From Rostrohypoxylon terebratum (lineage: Eukaryota > Ascomycota > Sordariomycetes > Xylariales > Hypoxylaceae): a DNA stretch of 64,000 nt. The stretch is taken from NCBI GenBank assembly GCA_022497145.1, contig MU385913.1:124001-188000 (forward strand), read 5' to 3'. A program made the position numbers and the translations under genes. Of the stretch, positions 33,174 through 43,644 are shown piece after piece. The notes beneath the pieces were generated by a model, which was not told the DNA's origin, did not search any database, and worked only from the letters and a program-made list of their open reading frames with translations. Within the stretch, counting starts at the first letter, position 1. The number at the start of each line of letters is the position of its first letter.

Positions 33174-35592
33174 ATGGCAGTAGCCCGAGATACCTATAAT
33201 CGTCGGTCGCTTGGCCCGACGCTGAACACAACTGTTAAGGAGGTAGGTCGGAAGCTCGTTTGTATTACTACCTCCTAGGTAGTACCTACTATGCATAGCA
33301 CGATTCCACTCCGATTCCACTTGGCGCCATGCATCTCCTCGCATCCGCGCATCGCGAAAAGAACGGGTTGATGTTTTGGTGGTCGTTTGTCACTCTTAAC
33401 CGCTGTCTCGGCACGTTTGCGCAACAACACCTTATCCACGCTTCGAAACTACCGCATGCGCCTATACTTGTCTTGCTTTGCCTCCATACCATCTAGCTTT
33501 CCTATAAGATGGGAATATTCATAGCTTTCGAGCTCGAATTCGCGCAGCTAACACATATTTCACAGGCTCGAGTCCTCATGGTTGGTGCAGGTGGCATTGG
33601 CTGTGAACTACTCAAAGACCTCGCTAAGACAGGATTCGGCGAAGTCCACATAGTCGACCTCGATACCATCGATCTGAGCAATCTGAACCGTCAGTTCCTC
33701 TTCCGACAAGAGCACATCGGAAAGTCGAAAGCTTTGGTACGATCGGAGTCGCAGCTGTATAACATTCCATGCAGGGCAACATACTAATATTATAAGTAGG
33801 TCGCCAAAGAAATAGCTGGAGGATTCAACCCGAACGTCAATATTGTCGCACATCATGCAAACATCAAAGATTCGCAATTCCACGTGGAATGGTTTAGAAG
33901 CTTCAAGATAGTTTTCAACGCGTTGGATAACCTAGAGGCGCGACGCCATGTGAATAGAATGTGCCTAGCTGCCGATGTTCCCCTAATCGAGAGTGGCACT
34001 ACGGGATTCAACGGACAAGTCCAAGTCATCAAGAAAGGTGTCACCGCCTGTTACGATTGCACTACTAAGGAGGCGCCCAAGTCTTTCCCCGTATGCACGA
34101 TCCGAAGCACACCAAGTCAGCCCATCCATTGCATAGTATGGAGCAAGAGCTACCTTCTCAACGAAATCTTCGGTACAAGCGAGGATCAAGCTACCCTTGA
34201 CGTCAGCGAGAACGAGGACAATGCGTCGGAAATCGCAGAGCTCAAGAAAGAAGCCGAGGCATTGAGGATGATCAGAGAGTCGGTTGGCACAGAACACTTC
34301 CCTCAAATGCTGTTCGACAAGGTCTTCAATGCGGACATTAACCGCCTGTGCTCCATGAAGGATATGTGGAAGTCAAGAGAACCACCCAAGCCTATTGAAT
34401 ACAAAACATTGGTGGGTCAGGCATCCGAAGCAATCGCTTCTAAGGACAAGGTCCTCAACGATGGGCAACGTGTATGGACTTTGGAGGAGAATCTAGCAGT
34501 CTTCAATGACAGCCTTGACCGTTTAAGTAAGCGGATGTTAAATCTATTGGCAGCGCGCGGCGAAGGCGAGCCAAAGCCTACTATCAACTTTGATAAAGAT
34601 GACGAGGACACTCTCGACTTTGTCGCTGCAAGTGCAAACATCCGATCCCATATTTTCGGGATCGAGGCTAAGTCACGTTTCGATATTAAGCAGATGGCTG
34701 GTAATATCATTCCGGCCATAGCAACTACTAATGCAATTGTTGCTGGCCTTTGCGTCCTTCAATCCTTCAAAGTTCTGCGAGGAGACTATGACAAAGCACG
34801 AGAAGTAAGTGATAGACAAGCTGTTGGACTTGGGCATGCTGCTAATGTCTTAGGTCTTCCTTACGCCATTTGCGCCTCAAAGATTGTTAGGGACGGACCG
34901 CCCACGACCGCCTACACTAGATTGTCCAGTGTGCGGTTGCTACTATACCGCCATCCAAGTGGATTTTTCGAGAGCCACGCTCAATGACCTAGTAGAAGAT
35001 ATTGTTAAGGTACAGCTAGGTCATGGTGACAAGGAGTTTGCGGTCAACAGTGACGCCGGTATAGTTTACGACCCAGACTTGACAGATAACCTTAACAAGA
35101 CGCTCAGCGAGCTTGGTCAGTGCCCGTTTCCCTATTAGAATTTATTGAGACTCCTAACAATCTGCAGGCATAAAGCAAAACGGATTCATTACCATCGTCG
35201 ATGAAGATGACGAGGATCCATTTGTCAACGTCGTCATCAGCATCCAAGAAGCGTAGGTTGTAAAATGACTTTGATTCTGCTCTTTGCTAACTTCACTTTG
35301 TAGTGAACTTGCTGATAAGCCTATCAAGGGACTCCAAGAAGATCAGACGCTAACAATTCCTCGCAAGCCGAAGAAAGTTCTGCCCGCAGAGAGCAACGGT
35401 ATCAGCCAGACAAATGGCAAACGCCCTGCTGAGACGGAAATACCTACCAGGGAGAACAAAAAGCGCCAGCATCCAGATGACGAGGTTTCACTGACAGTCA
35501 ATAAGAAGGCTAAAAATGATGGTGGCAACGACGACATCGTCATCATTGATGACGATGGCGGCACTGGTGCTATCGAGATTCTCGACGACTGA
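33174..35592 (+). CDS. uba2: SUMO-activating enzyme E1 subunit UBA2
   Basis: Six exons: 33174-33242, 33566-33736, 33800-34804, 34854-35115, 35168-35252 and 35304-35592 (626 aa). The ATP-binding ThiF fold opens with ARVLMVGAGGIGCELLK, followed by DLSNLNRQFLFRQEHIGKSK. The structural zinc is held by CxxC pairs in ACYDCTT and DCPVCGC. The catalytic cysteine lies in SFPVCTIRSTPSQPIHC. A ubiquitin-fold domain follows, then a Lys/Arg-rich nuclear localisation stretch (ENKKRQHPDDE) and an acidic end, DDIVIIDDDGG, that matches a SUMO-interacting motif. With Aos1 it activates SUMO for transfer to Ubc9. The first intron (323 nt) is unusually long. The stop codon is only 37 bp from that of the convergent reductase gene, so their 3' UTRs must overlap. 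Confidence 0.95.
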
Positions 35593-35629
35593 ACGTTTAA
35601 TGTCTCGATTGTAATAAACTACGTGTACC

Positions 35630-36724
35630 CTATGTCGCGCTCAGCCCTCCATCGATGTTGAGGACGCAGTTGTGTGCGTAGGTGGATTTGGCTAGGAACA
35701 ATGCGGCTTCCGCCACCTCCTCAACCAACCCTAGACGCCCCAATGGGATCAAGGCCGACAGCTTGCCGTTCTGATCCATACCTACGGCGAGAGTTGTATA
35801 TTAGTGATCGTGTACTTCAAAGGGTGGGGGATAGCTTGTTAGGTACGGGATTTTCAAGGAGGGGATGGAAAAAAATGAAAAGGGTTAGGAAGGATGAGAG
35901 AGTCACCTTTCGTCATATCGGTCTGGATATATCCAGGAAGAAGGACATTCGTGCGAATGCCAAATCTACCCACCTCTGAGGCCATGGCCCGTGTTAGACC
36001 TAACAGGCAGGTTTAGCTATTTAGCGAGCTACATAAAATAATTGATTGCATACCGACAACGCCAGCCTTGGATGCCGCATAGACGCTTGATCCTCGTCCT
36101 CCGTGGGTAGCTAGGAGACTAGAGACGTTGATGATACAGCCTAGAGTTGAAGTAATGGTGGGTGGTTATTCATTGAACGTCGAAGAAGCCACTGATAGCT
36201 AAAAGACTTACCACTACCCTGTTTCATCATCTTAGGTACGAAGTACTTACAGCTCCATACGGTGCCCATGAGATTGGTAGCGATGAGCTTGTCTATGTCT
36301 ATGGCTGGAGTTCTGGACAGAAGGGAGCTTTGCGAAGCACCCGCCGCATTTACTAGAATATCGGCACTCTCCTACTCATTCCACAACATCAGCGTCAGGC
36401 CAGGAGAGGAATAGGAATTAATATAAATTATTCTATCTGTAGGCAATACTATCACACGGGTAGGGGGTTGCTAACATTTTTCTCCATGCGGGCAATCAAA
36501 TCCTCCCAACCTTGTGCCGACGCGACGTCAAACGCTGCTATGTCGTGTTTTTGCGGATCAACTTTCTTCTTCCTTAACGACTCTTTGGCGCTAGCGAGGG
36601 TCTCTGGGTCTCGCCCGATGAGAGTACATGTTGCTCCCTCGGCGGCGAATAGCTGGGCAATGGCTAACCCGATGCCTCGGCTGCCGCCCGTGATGGTGCA
36701 TCGCTTACCGACCAGGGAATTCAT
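35630..36724 (-). CDS. oar1: 3-oxoacyl-[acyl-carrier-protein] reductase-like SDR (OAR1 type)
   Basis: Five exons: 36724-36476, 36371-36212, 36140-36054, 35999-35907 and 35781-35630 (246 aa). It is a classical short-chain dehydrogenase/reductase: TGGSRGIGLAIA is the NAD(P)-binding glycine motif, followed by DILVNAAG, the catalytic serine in IINVSSLLAT and YAASKAG as the YxxxK pair. The end, LPGYIQTDMTKGMD to VLNIDGGLSAT, fits FabG/OAR1 proteins of mitochondrial type II fatty acid synthesis. An obvious long presequence is absent, so mitochondrial location is an inference and another SDR role cannot be excluded. A TCACGTG E-box lies about 150 bp upstream. The 3' end faces UBA2. Confidence 0.85.
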
Positions 36725-38035
36725 CAACGTCCGTCAATGATTTGCCTTACTTTTAGGATGAATATTTCCAAGGTTGTCCACTGGTCACGGTGTTGTAGGT
36801 TCTTAGGTACTTGAGTCTTACCTAGAGTGCATGTATCAACTCAACACCCCGATGTGGTGATATATTTTGAGTCACGTGCATTCAAGAGATTTCTGTGGCG
36901 TATTAAGTCTTAACTTTTAAGACATCTGGGATTCTGCGATTCCTATTTTGTACAAGATACGAGAACTCCGAGGTAGCTCGGTACCGGCGTATCCGCCAAG
37001 ACTCCGACCTAATAAGGCGGAAGGGTGGATCAACAAAGAGTGCAGCAGAGACCCTGATTAGTCGGCCAGGTCACTTCCGTCCTGCAAGTTACATGCAATA
37101 CATTTACAATTCATGCAACTTTCCTTCATTTCAGGGGCAGAAGGCTTCTAGCTAAGCCAGCCAAAACCGCTAAGACTGCTAAGACTGCTAGAGACAATTA
37201 ACTGTCAAGATAAGCCAGTGATGTACTACTATAATGGAGCGATGGGGGAAGAACTGACGACACCGACACGGGATGTGGGAAGGTGTGGGGTGGATATTTT
37301 GTAGGGATTCGAATTGAAGAAACCACAATTCCCATTTTGATTTGCCGGTTGACTGGCGACTTTTAGAGTTAGAGTTGATCCCAACTCTATCTCGAAGAAG
37401 GGACGGGGATTCGAGATTTTCCAAGCCAAATTTTTAACTAAACAGGGAGCCACGCTTTTCTAGGATAGGGTTTTTGGAACTCTATTCTCTATTTTATCGA
37501 CTTTATCTACCAAAATCTCGATTACGGTTTTTTTAAAGATTAACAATCGAAGAAATCGAGCGAAGGAAACGTCGAAAAAAGAAAAATAACACAGACGCGC
37601 GATCGAACGTGGCTTAGAAAGTTGGATTTACAGTTATCAATCCTACACTACAGTACACCACAGTATCTACATTATTTACCTAATGTTTTAATAACATCCA
37701 GTGCTATTATCTAAGTACCTTGGTTGGCATATTCCTACTTCTCTTTTTTTTATATATCATAGGCACTGTTCTATAACCTGGAACTACTACTACTACCTAT
37801 ACGTACCTCGATAAACTCGGAATTTGGTATCGATCGCGATCGCGGAAAGACATCGACAGACAATTATCGACTATACGATCGGGAGTGACGATTTTCGATG
37901 CGCCGTCGCCCACGCCGTATACGATTTTCCGTCCTTTACTCGAGCAATTGACCCGACCGAGACTGGAACGTCGCAAACTTCGCTCCGTACGTTCATGCAG
38001 CTGTCCAGATCCAGGAGGACAGACGCTAGAATCCG
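36725..38035. other. Divergent intergenic region between OAR1-like and Lcb3-like genes
   Basis: About 1.3 kb; no gene is supported. It carries a TCACGTG site near the reductase start, an AAGACTGCTAAGACTGCTA tandem (about 37170-37190), and a long leader for the phosphatase containing short palindromes such as CGATCGCGATCG (37832-37843). Confidence 0.5.
36872..36878. promoter_or_regulatory. E-box TCACGTG
   Basis: A CACGTG core about 150 bp upstream of the OAR1-like start codon, with GAGTCACGTGC context. It is a candidate bHLH (Cbf1-type) site, inferred from sequence only. Confidence 0.4.
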
Positions 38036-40295
38036 ATGAATACCAGCCATCCTCACGCCAATGGCGTAGCGGGGTCCGCGAAAACGAAGGTCGAGGAAGA
38101 GAAAAAGCCGGTGATTGACGCTGGTCTGCGTAGCTTGGATCACTGTACGTGCATCTTCCGATAAACCCTGTACAAGAGCGAAAGAGAGAAACAAAGCAAA
38201 GCAAGAGAGTCTGCGGAAATCAAAACCAAAGACTCGGAATCGTTGTCGTGCGTGCGAAAATCAGACAACTAGAAGTGTTGGGGATTTTGATGCAAGGCTA
38301 CACACGAAATGCCAAATGCCAAATGCCAAATCACCACATGTCGAAAGCCAAGATTTAGCGCGTGGGGGGGCATTTCACCATTCCACCATTTCACCATTTC
38401 ACAATTTCACCATATAATAAGATGATAAGAAACACAAAGCACAAGCGACTCAGATGCTGACCGATCTCCTTTCTACCTATAGACAAGCGCGCTCTTCCAA
38501 AATGGCGGTACAACTTGCGACAGCGAGCCCTTCCCCTCGTCAGATGGGAAACCCCATACCTGGCCTGGCTACAGGCCACCTTGCGCTCGCCTGCGCTCGA
38601 TAGCTACTTCGCCATTACCGCCAACCTTGGAACACATACCTTCTTCATGATCGGTTTACCTATTATGTTCTGGTGCGGAAATGGTTCTTTTGGAAAAGGG
38701 TATGTCTTTATTTTTTTCCTAGTTCGAAAAATCCATTTGGATAGACATGTGATATTGGGATAATGTGAGAAGAATGTGAGAATATCTGACTGACATGTGA
38801 TATCAGAATTGTACACATCCTCGCAACAGGCGTTTTCTTTACTGGCTTCGTCAAGGACTTCTTCTCTCTACCACGCCCTCTATCACCACCTCTCCACCGT
38901 ATTACTATGTCCGGCTCTGCGGCGCTCGAGTACGGCTTTCCATCGACCCACTCTGCTAACGCCGTCTCCGTCGCCGTCTACGCCATTTTGTGTCTGAGAT
39001 CTCCGGATAACCAATTCCAGCCCAACACTCAATCCACTCTCGAGGCGCTGGCTTACTTCTATGCGATCAGCATCGTATTTGGCCGGCTTTACTGCGGTAT
39101 GCACGGCTTCGTCGACGTTATCATCGGCTCCATCATGGGCGCTGTCTTGTCCCTTATCGAATTTCACTACGGCCCCGCCCTCGACGCCTCTCTTCAAGCT
39201 AATGGCTGGATGAGTTTGTGCGCCCTGTTGTTGATCATTATAATCCTAATTAGAGTCCACCCCGAACCTGCGGACGACTGCCCGTGCTTCGACGACAGCG
39301 TTGCCTTCGCAGGCGTCATGATGGGTCTCGAGATCGGGACATGGCGTTTTGGCCGCTCGTCCTTCGCCGACATCCCCTTCGATCTAAACGCACTAGGATG
39401 GCTCGTCGTGATATCCCGCATCCTCTTCGGCGTCCTGGTCATCTTCGCGTGGCGAGAAGTGGCTAAGCCGTCGCTTCTGCGGGGTCTCCCGCACCTGTTC
39501 CGTCTCATGGAGAATAGCAGCCTGGACTTGCCGCGTCGCTTTTTCGTTCCAGCCTCCGAATACAAGAATATCCCACTCAAGCTGCGCATTGACAACGTCA
39601 TGCCTAACGTCAGTGATCTCCCCGGCTTAATCACCGCAGTGCGGCATCCCGGTCGTGGTAGGAGCGTCAGTGTGGGTCCGCAGAGTGCGGCGGATGCGTA
39701 CGAGACGCTGGCGTATAGGGAGAGGAGAAGGAGGGAGAGCGTGGATGATGGGAAGGGTGGGTTGAGGACTAGGAGCAGTGTACAAGATATCCGACAACAG
39801 AGCTCGAGTCAACCACAACCCCAGGGGCGATTAGGCAACGAGAACATAGCTGTTAGCAGCAGCAATAGTAGTAGCCGACAGCGCCCAGCCGATTTCGAGA
39901 AGATGATGGGAGAGGGTACCGTGGTCGTCTCCCCAGTCCAGATCAAGGTCGGAGATGAGGGCGGCGACAAGGAGTCCGACGTATATATCGGTCAGCAGGA
40001 CGAGCTGGGCGAGCATGAGGTCTTTTCGAAGTTGGTTAAGCCTAGAGTCAGGTATGATGTTGAGGTTGTTACGAAGCTTGTTGTTTATGCCGGTAAGTCC
40101 CAGTCCCCTTCATTCTCTTTATTCTTACCACAAACTCTACTGTCGGGTTTACATTAAGCCTGGATGACAACATTGGATTGCCGAAAAAATTGCTGACTAC
40201 TGGCTATAGGAATCGGTTGGCTCGCCGTCGAAATCATTCCCGTACTGTACGAAGTCATCCCCGGCTTAGGCGCCGGACACTTACGGGTGGCGTGA
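38036..40295 (+). CDS. lcb3: Long-chain-base-1-phosphate phosphatase (Lcb3/Ysr3-like, PAP2)
   Basis: Four exons: 38036-38144, 38483-38699, 38807-40092 and 40210-40295 (565 aa). After a short Lys/Glu-rich N terminus comes LRSLDHYKRALPKWRY, spliced across the first intron and typical of this family. The lipid phosphatase signature is complete: KDFFSLPRP, PSTHSANAV and GRLYCGMHGFVDV, which correspond to the KxxxxxxRP, PSxHS and RxxxxxHxxxD motifs. Several hydrophobic membrane segments surround them. A long, low-complexity cytosolic insert (Arg, Ser and Gln runs, about residues 350-470) precedes the C-terminal membrane part. It would dephosphorylate dihydrosphingosine/phytosphingosine 1-phosphate in the ER, linking long-chain bases to ceramide synthesis. 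The first intron (338 nt) is long. The GGAAAAGG|GTATGT exon-2 end and the last short exon are supported by frame. Confidence 0.92.
38307..38327. repeat. 7-nt tandem AAATGCC, three copies, in intron
   Basis: Three perfect copies lie inside the first intron of the phosphatase gene. A second repeat of ATTTCACC units follows at about 38378-38412 in the same intron. Confidence 0.8.
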
Positions 40296-41067
40296 GACTT
40301 AATAATTACTATTGGATATTTGGGATCGAGGTTAGATTCAACATTGCGATTGAGTGGATAATGCATGCATCGGATTGCGGTTGTACATCATTGCATGTGA
40401 CGCCCGTCGTCCTGTCTTTCCCGTTCATGAGATACGAGCGCGCGACTACGAACTGGGGTTTTAATACATCGAGCGGCGTTGGGGGTATGATCGCGCTTTG
40501 GATTGTTCTTGTCTATTCTTGCCTTCGTCCACCTAGACCTAGGGACGGTTTTCGGAGGCTTGGATGGATGGCCCCGCTTTAAGCTTGGAGGGGAGTCTTT
40601 TGTATATACCTTATAATTCTCGATCTGGTGGTATCGGTAGATAATATCACCTTTCACATGTGCTATCTCGTGTTTCGGGCTCATGTGTTGGAGGAGGGTA
40701 TGAACCAGATTTTGAGTCATTGTCAAGTATGACGTATCATTGATCAGTATGTGAGTCGCGAAGACCCCATATATATACTAATGTCGAGTTACAACACGAT
40801 GTATCCGAAAGCAATTCTAACCATTTATCATCCGCTAACTATTAACTATTTGCAAATAGAAAGATCCAGGAAATTGGAAATTGGAAATTCTATATATGTG
40901 ACGCCCTGGGGACTAGGAATATGTGGTATTCTGTGGTGGGAATTGGATATAATATCGCTTCCTCGCCCTGCCGACGATAGACTCCCTGTGCGATTGTGTC
41001 AGTATCTGAGTCAGACTTCAGTTCACGGAACATATCGACTCACCCATCAATCCCACAACGTATCGTC
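40296..41067. other. 3' flanks of the phosphatase and small membrane protein genes
   Basis: Convergent 3' flanks. Overlapping frames are open near 40300-40600 on both strands, but nothing supports a further gene. Confidence 0.5.
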
Positions 41068-41547
41068 TTACACATACACGTGACCTTGGAAATGCGCGGG
41101 CTGAGGTTTTCCCGGGTACCCCATCACGTATTGATGCATCTGGATATTGATACCATGCTCCCCGTCACGAGTCACAAACGACACCGGGGAACCAACCGAC
41201 GTCGTCCAACTATCCGCCTCGCTACGCTCCGCAGCGTCGATATCTTTATTCTTACGCCGGCCCCAGCACTTGACGTGGTTCCAGATGAACGCGACGCCGC
41301 ACATGAAGAGGAAGACCGGAACCACGATCGCGACGAACAGGGCGGTTAGGACCGTCCACCCGACGATCCGGAGACACCATTTTACCAAGGTCGGTTGTCG
41401 GTGGAAGCAGTAGCGCTCGTTCCGCATGTACTCGTTCGTCACTTTGATGGCGAGGACGCTGCAGGCGGCGGCGTAGACGGTGAGGGCGGTGTAGATGAAG
41501 AGGAGGGAGGGGGAGGCGACCATCGCGAAGGGGGAAATGTCCGTCAT
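41068..41547 (-). CDS. Small membrane protein with two hydrophobic segments, unknown
   Basis: A single-exon minus-strand frame of 159 aa starting at an ATG. The first hydrophobic segment is about residues 10-34 (SLLFIYTALTVYAAACSVLA) and the second about 60-88 (WTVLTALFVAIVVPVFLFMC). A basic, Cys/Trp-containing loop (KCWGRRKNK) follows, then a soluble polar tail with Gly/Pro/His. No known family is recognised. The composition and the clean two-segment layout support a real gene. The antisense frame is also partly open and was rejected. Location and function are unknown; the tail may be cytosolic because positive charges follow the second segment. Confidence 0.6.
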   Translation of the reverse strand: MTDISPFAMVASPSLLFIYTALTVYAAACSVLAIKVTNEYMRNERYCFHRQPTLVKWCLRIVGWTVLTALFVAIVVPVFLFMCGVAFIWNHVKCWGRRKNKDIDAAERSEADSWTTSVGSPVSFVTRDGEHGINIQMHQYVMGYPGKPQPAHFQGHVYV

Positions 41548-43039
41548 TTTCCGGTCCGGACTTTTCTTGTCCCTCTAAAATACTCTATTCGTTTATATCT
41601 GGTGGTTTTTTTGAAGGCTCGTATATTTGCCCCGGACTTTGTGTACCTATCATCGATCAAAAAGCCGTTTCTCGTCTCCGCGTTTCTTGGCGACCAAGGA
41701 AAGAGAAACGCGAGTTTGGTGGAAATCGTTTTTACCCCTCTTAGAGTGCGGCCCTGATCCGGGGCGCTGGACGCGGATATAGGCTTCGAGGCTATCGACA
41801 TTATAGTTTGGTGGTTTGGGACGCCACATGAGACTTTGGGTCTAAGCCCATTATAAGATGGCCGAGCTACGGTTATGGTGGCAAAAATACCATTTCAAGA
41901 GCGGCAGATGGCGTGGCGGCGGCTGAGTCAAACGGGCTGTCTGAGTCTGTTCTTGGTTGCATTTGAGTTCGCGGCTTGAGCGTGGACGTTGAGATTATTC
42001 TGGTCCGAGCTCATTTTGTTTATTCTTTTCTCCAGAATCTCTCGTGTCTCCTTAGGTAGGTAGTGAGTTTCGGAGTTGAGGCCTGAAACTGGCTGTTAAC
42101 CTAGGACCGGTAGGTACGGACGGAGTAAGGAGATAATGCTCTGAACAGCTCGACTGTCGAGGACAGGATGTTGGGGATCTTAGTCACATGGTCCATTTAC
42201 ATTCCAACGAAACCTAATTATACAGATATTGCTTAGAAATCAAGTCTGCAGCAAGACATAGGACTGCGTTTACCTAAGGATAATGCCGCGAGATCAGTAG
42301 ACTTCGCTTATGGAAACTTTCGCGCTACATAGGCACCATATAGGCACCTTTTACATAGCAAATCCATAGAACATTTTTACCTTTCACATATTTTTTGGAA
42401 GGTTGCCTGTGGAAATGTCATCTTTATATTTGCAATTCGTTCTACCTGACGCAACATGAAGACCTGGCACTTGGTATTGGTGGTCATCGTATAGATCCGA
42501 ACATAGTTCATGTAGCCGGTAAGATAGCCCTTCTCTACCTTTCCTTTTCTTCTAATCTAGCTATAACGACTCACCAAAGATTCACTTGAGGGGAATAGGG
42601 ATCTAGTGCATATTAGTATAAAGGGGTAAAAAAGGGGGTCGGTAGTTTGCGACGGCTTATCCCGTTGCCTAATTGACACGTTGTGAAGACAAGCGAAGAG
42701 CTTAAGCTGAATGATATTGTATGGAATCTATCAGAGCATCGTGTATACTTTATCTCCTTCAAGGTTGACCAGGGAGCTCTGGACAGCTAATCAGGGGTTA
42801 GCAGAAGCATCAGTACTGTCGCCTAGTGCTCATGTTCTTATGTTGTGCTGTGTTTAAAATCCCTATTCTATCCATATTAACACCTGGCCTGCACCGTATC
42901 TAACCCGAAGAGTAGGCGGTGATACCGCACAACCGCCGGCCGTGGCCTCTAGTTGGTCGGAACTTCTGCTCATAGACAAGACATAAATAGCTAAAGAATG
43001 TTCCTAAATTCCAAGAATCTACTGGTAGATTTGTGCAAA
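41548..43039. other. Intergenic, 1.5 kb
   Basis: No supported gene. The first 250 bases upstream of the membrane protein gene look like its promoter. TAGGTA-type steps recur near 42050-42115. Confidence 0.5.
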
Positions 43040-43138
43040 GGTCGGAGTGGCTTGGTGGTGTGTACAACGATCCCATTGTTAACAGCAATGGGTTTAAAAG
43101 TATGCGCTAGCTCCAGGGTTCGATTCCCTCGACGACCG
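43040..43138 (+). tRNA. tRNA-like Pol III unit, isotype unresolved
   Basis: The sequence has an A-box-like stretch TGGCTTGGTGG (43048-43058) and a perfect B box GGTTCGATTCC (43117-43127). It ends in CGACGACC, whose last five bases can pair with the GGTCG at the 5' end; the next two acceptor pairs mismatch. A T6 run at 43149-43154 would terminate Pol III. The middle part contains a strong CCCATTG/CAATGGG hairpin but does not fold into a normal D arm and anticodon arm, so this may be an intron-bearing, diverged or SINE-like tRNA derivative. Confidence 0.4.
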
Positions 43139-43148
43139 GATCAAACAA

Positions 43149-43154
43149 TTTTTT
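43149..43154 (+). terminator. T6 run, candidate Pol III terminator
   Basis: A run of six T residues 10 nt after the tRNA-like unit, the usual distance and form for RNA polymerase III termination. Confidence 0.4.
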
Positions 43155-43287
43155 GCAACCTCTTTTTAATACCCTTTCACCATTTCTTTCATACCACATA
43201 CTAACTTGCATATTAGGCTCAGATAGATAGGTAACTAACTAAGTATGCCAGCGACATCGTTTCCCAACCAATAGCGACCCCCAAGAG

Positions 43288-43644
43288 TCATACGAGCCTT
43301 GCCTGAGTATTGGTAGGGTTATATCTGAAGTTCCCCCGAGGGACCCATATGACAAGTGTCTCGCCTGGAACCTTGCTCTGCAGGTAATCGAGCACAGGAA
43401 GCTGGATCGTCCCGACATGTTTTGAAAATATATCAGGGTGCTTTGGAGGAACGATCAACTCGACAACTCTGCTGGTCGGAGATTTGAGTTCGGTATAATC
43501 GGGGCACTCCGACCTGAAATCTACTTTTGGTTAGCATTGAAATTATCGACTGATTTTGGACGTTGAACGAGGCAGACCATCGATGCCCTGCATAGTAAGC
43601 TTGTACAGCCTCTGAGACGGCGCGTCGAACACGAATATAACCAT
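43288..43644 (-). CDS. Small two-exon protein, unknown (99 aa)
   Basis: Exons 43644-43578 and 43520-43288 give 99 aa with the frame closing at TGA. The intron is 57 nt with a TGCTAAC branch site. The protein begins MVIFVFDAPSQRLYKLTMQG, suggesting a beta-strand start, and continues with SRVVELIVPPKHPDIFSKH and KVPGETLVIWVPRGNFRYNP. It looks like a compact globular protein without signal peptide or membrane segments. No family is recognised. Its promoter carries two CACGTG sites (44225-44243), shared with the DUF4291 3' flank. Confidence 0.65.

Noticed and set aside
43068..43092. tRNA-Val(AAC) anticodon arm in the CATTG-TTAACAG-CAATG hairpin
   Set aside because: The loop is formally acceptable, but the distance to the A box is too long for a D arm and the acceptor stem does not close, so the isotype was left open.
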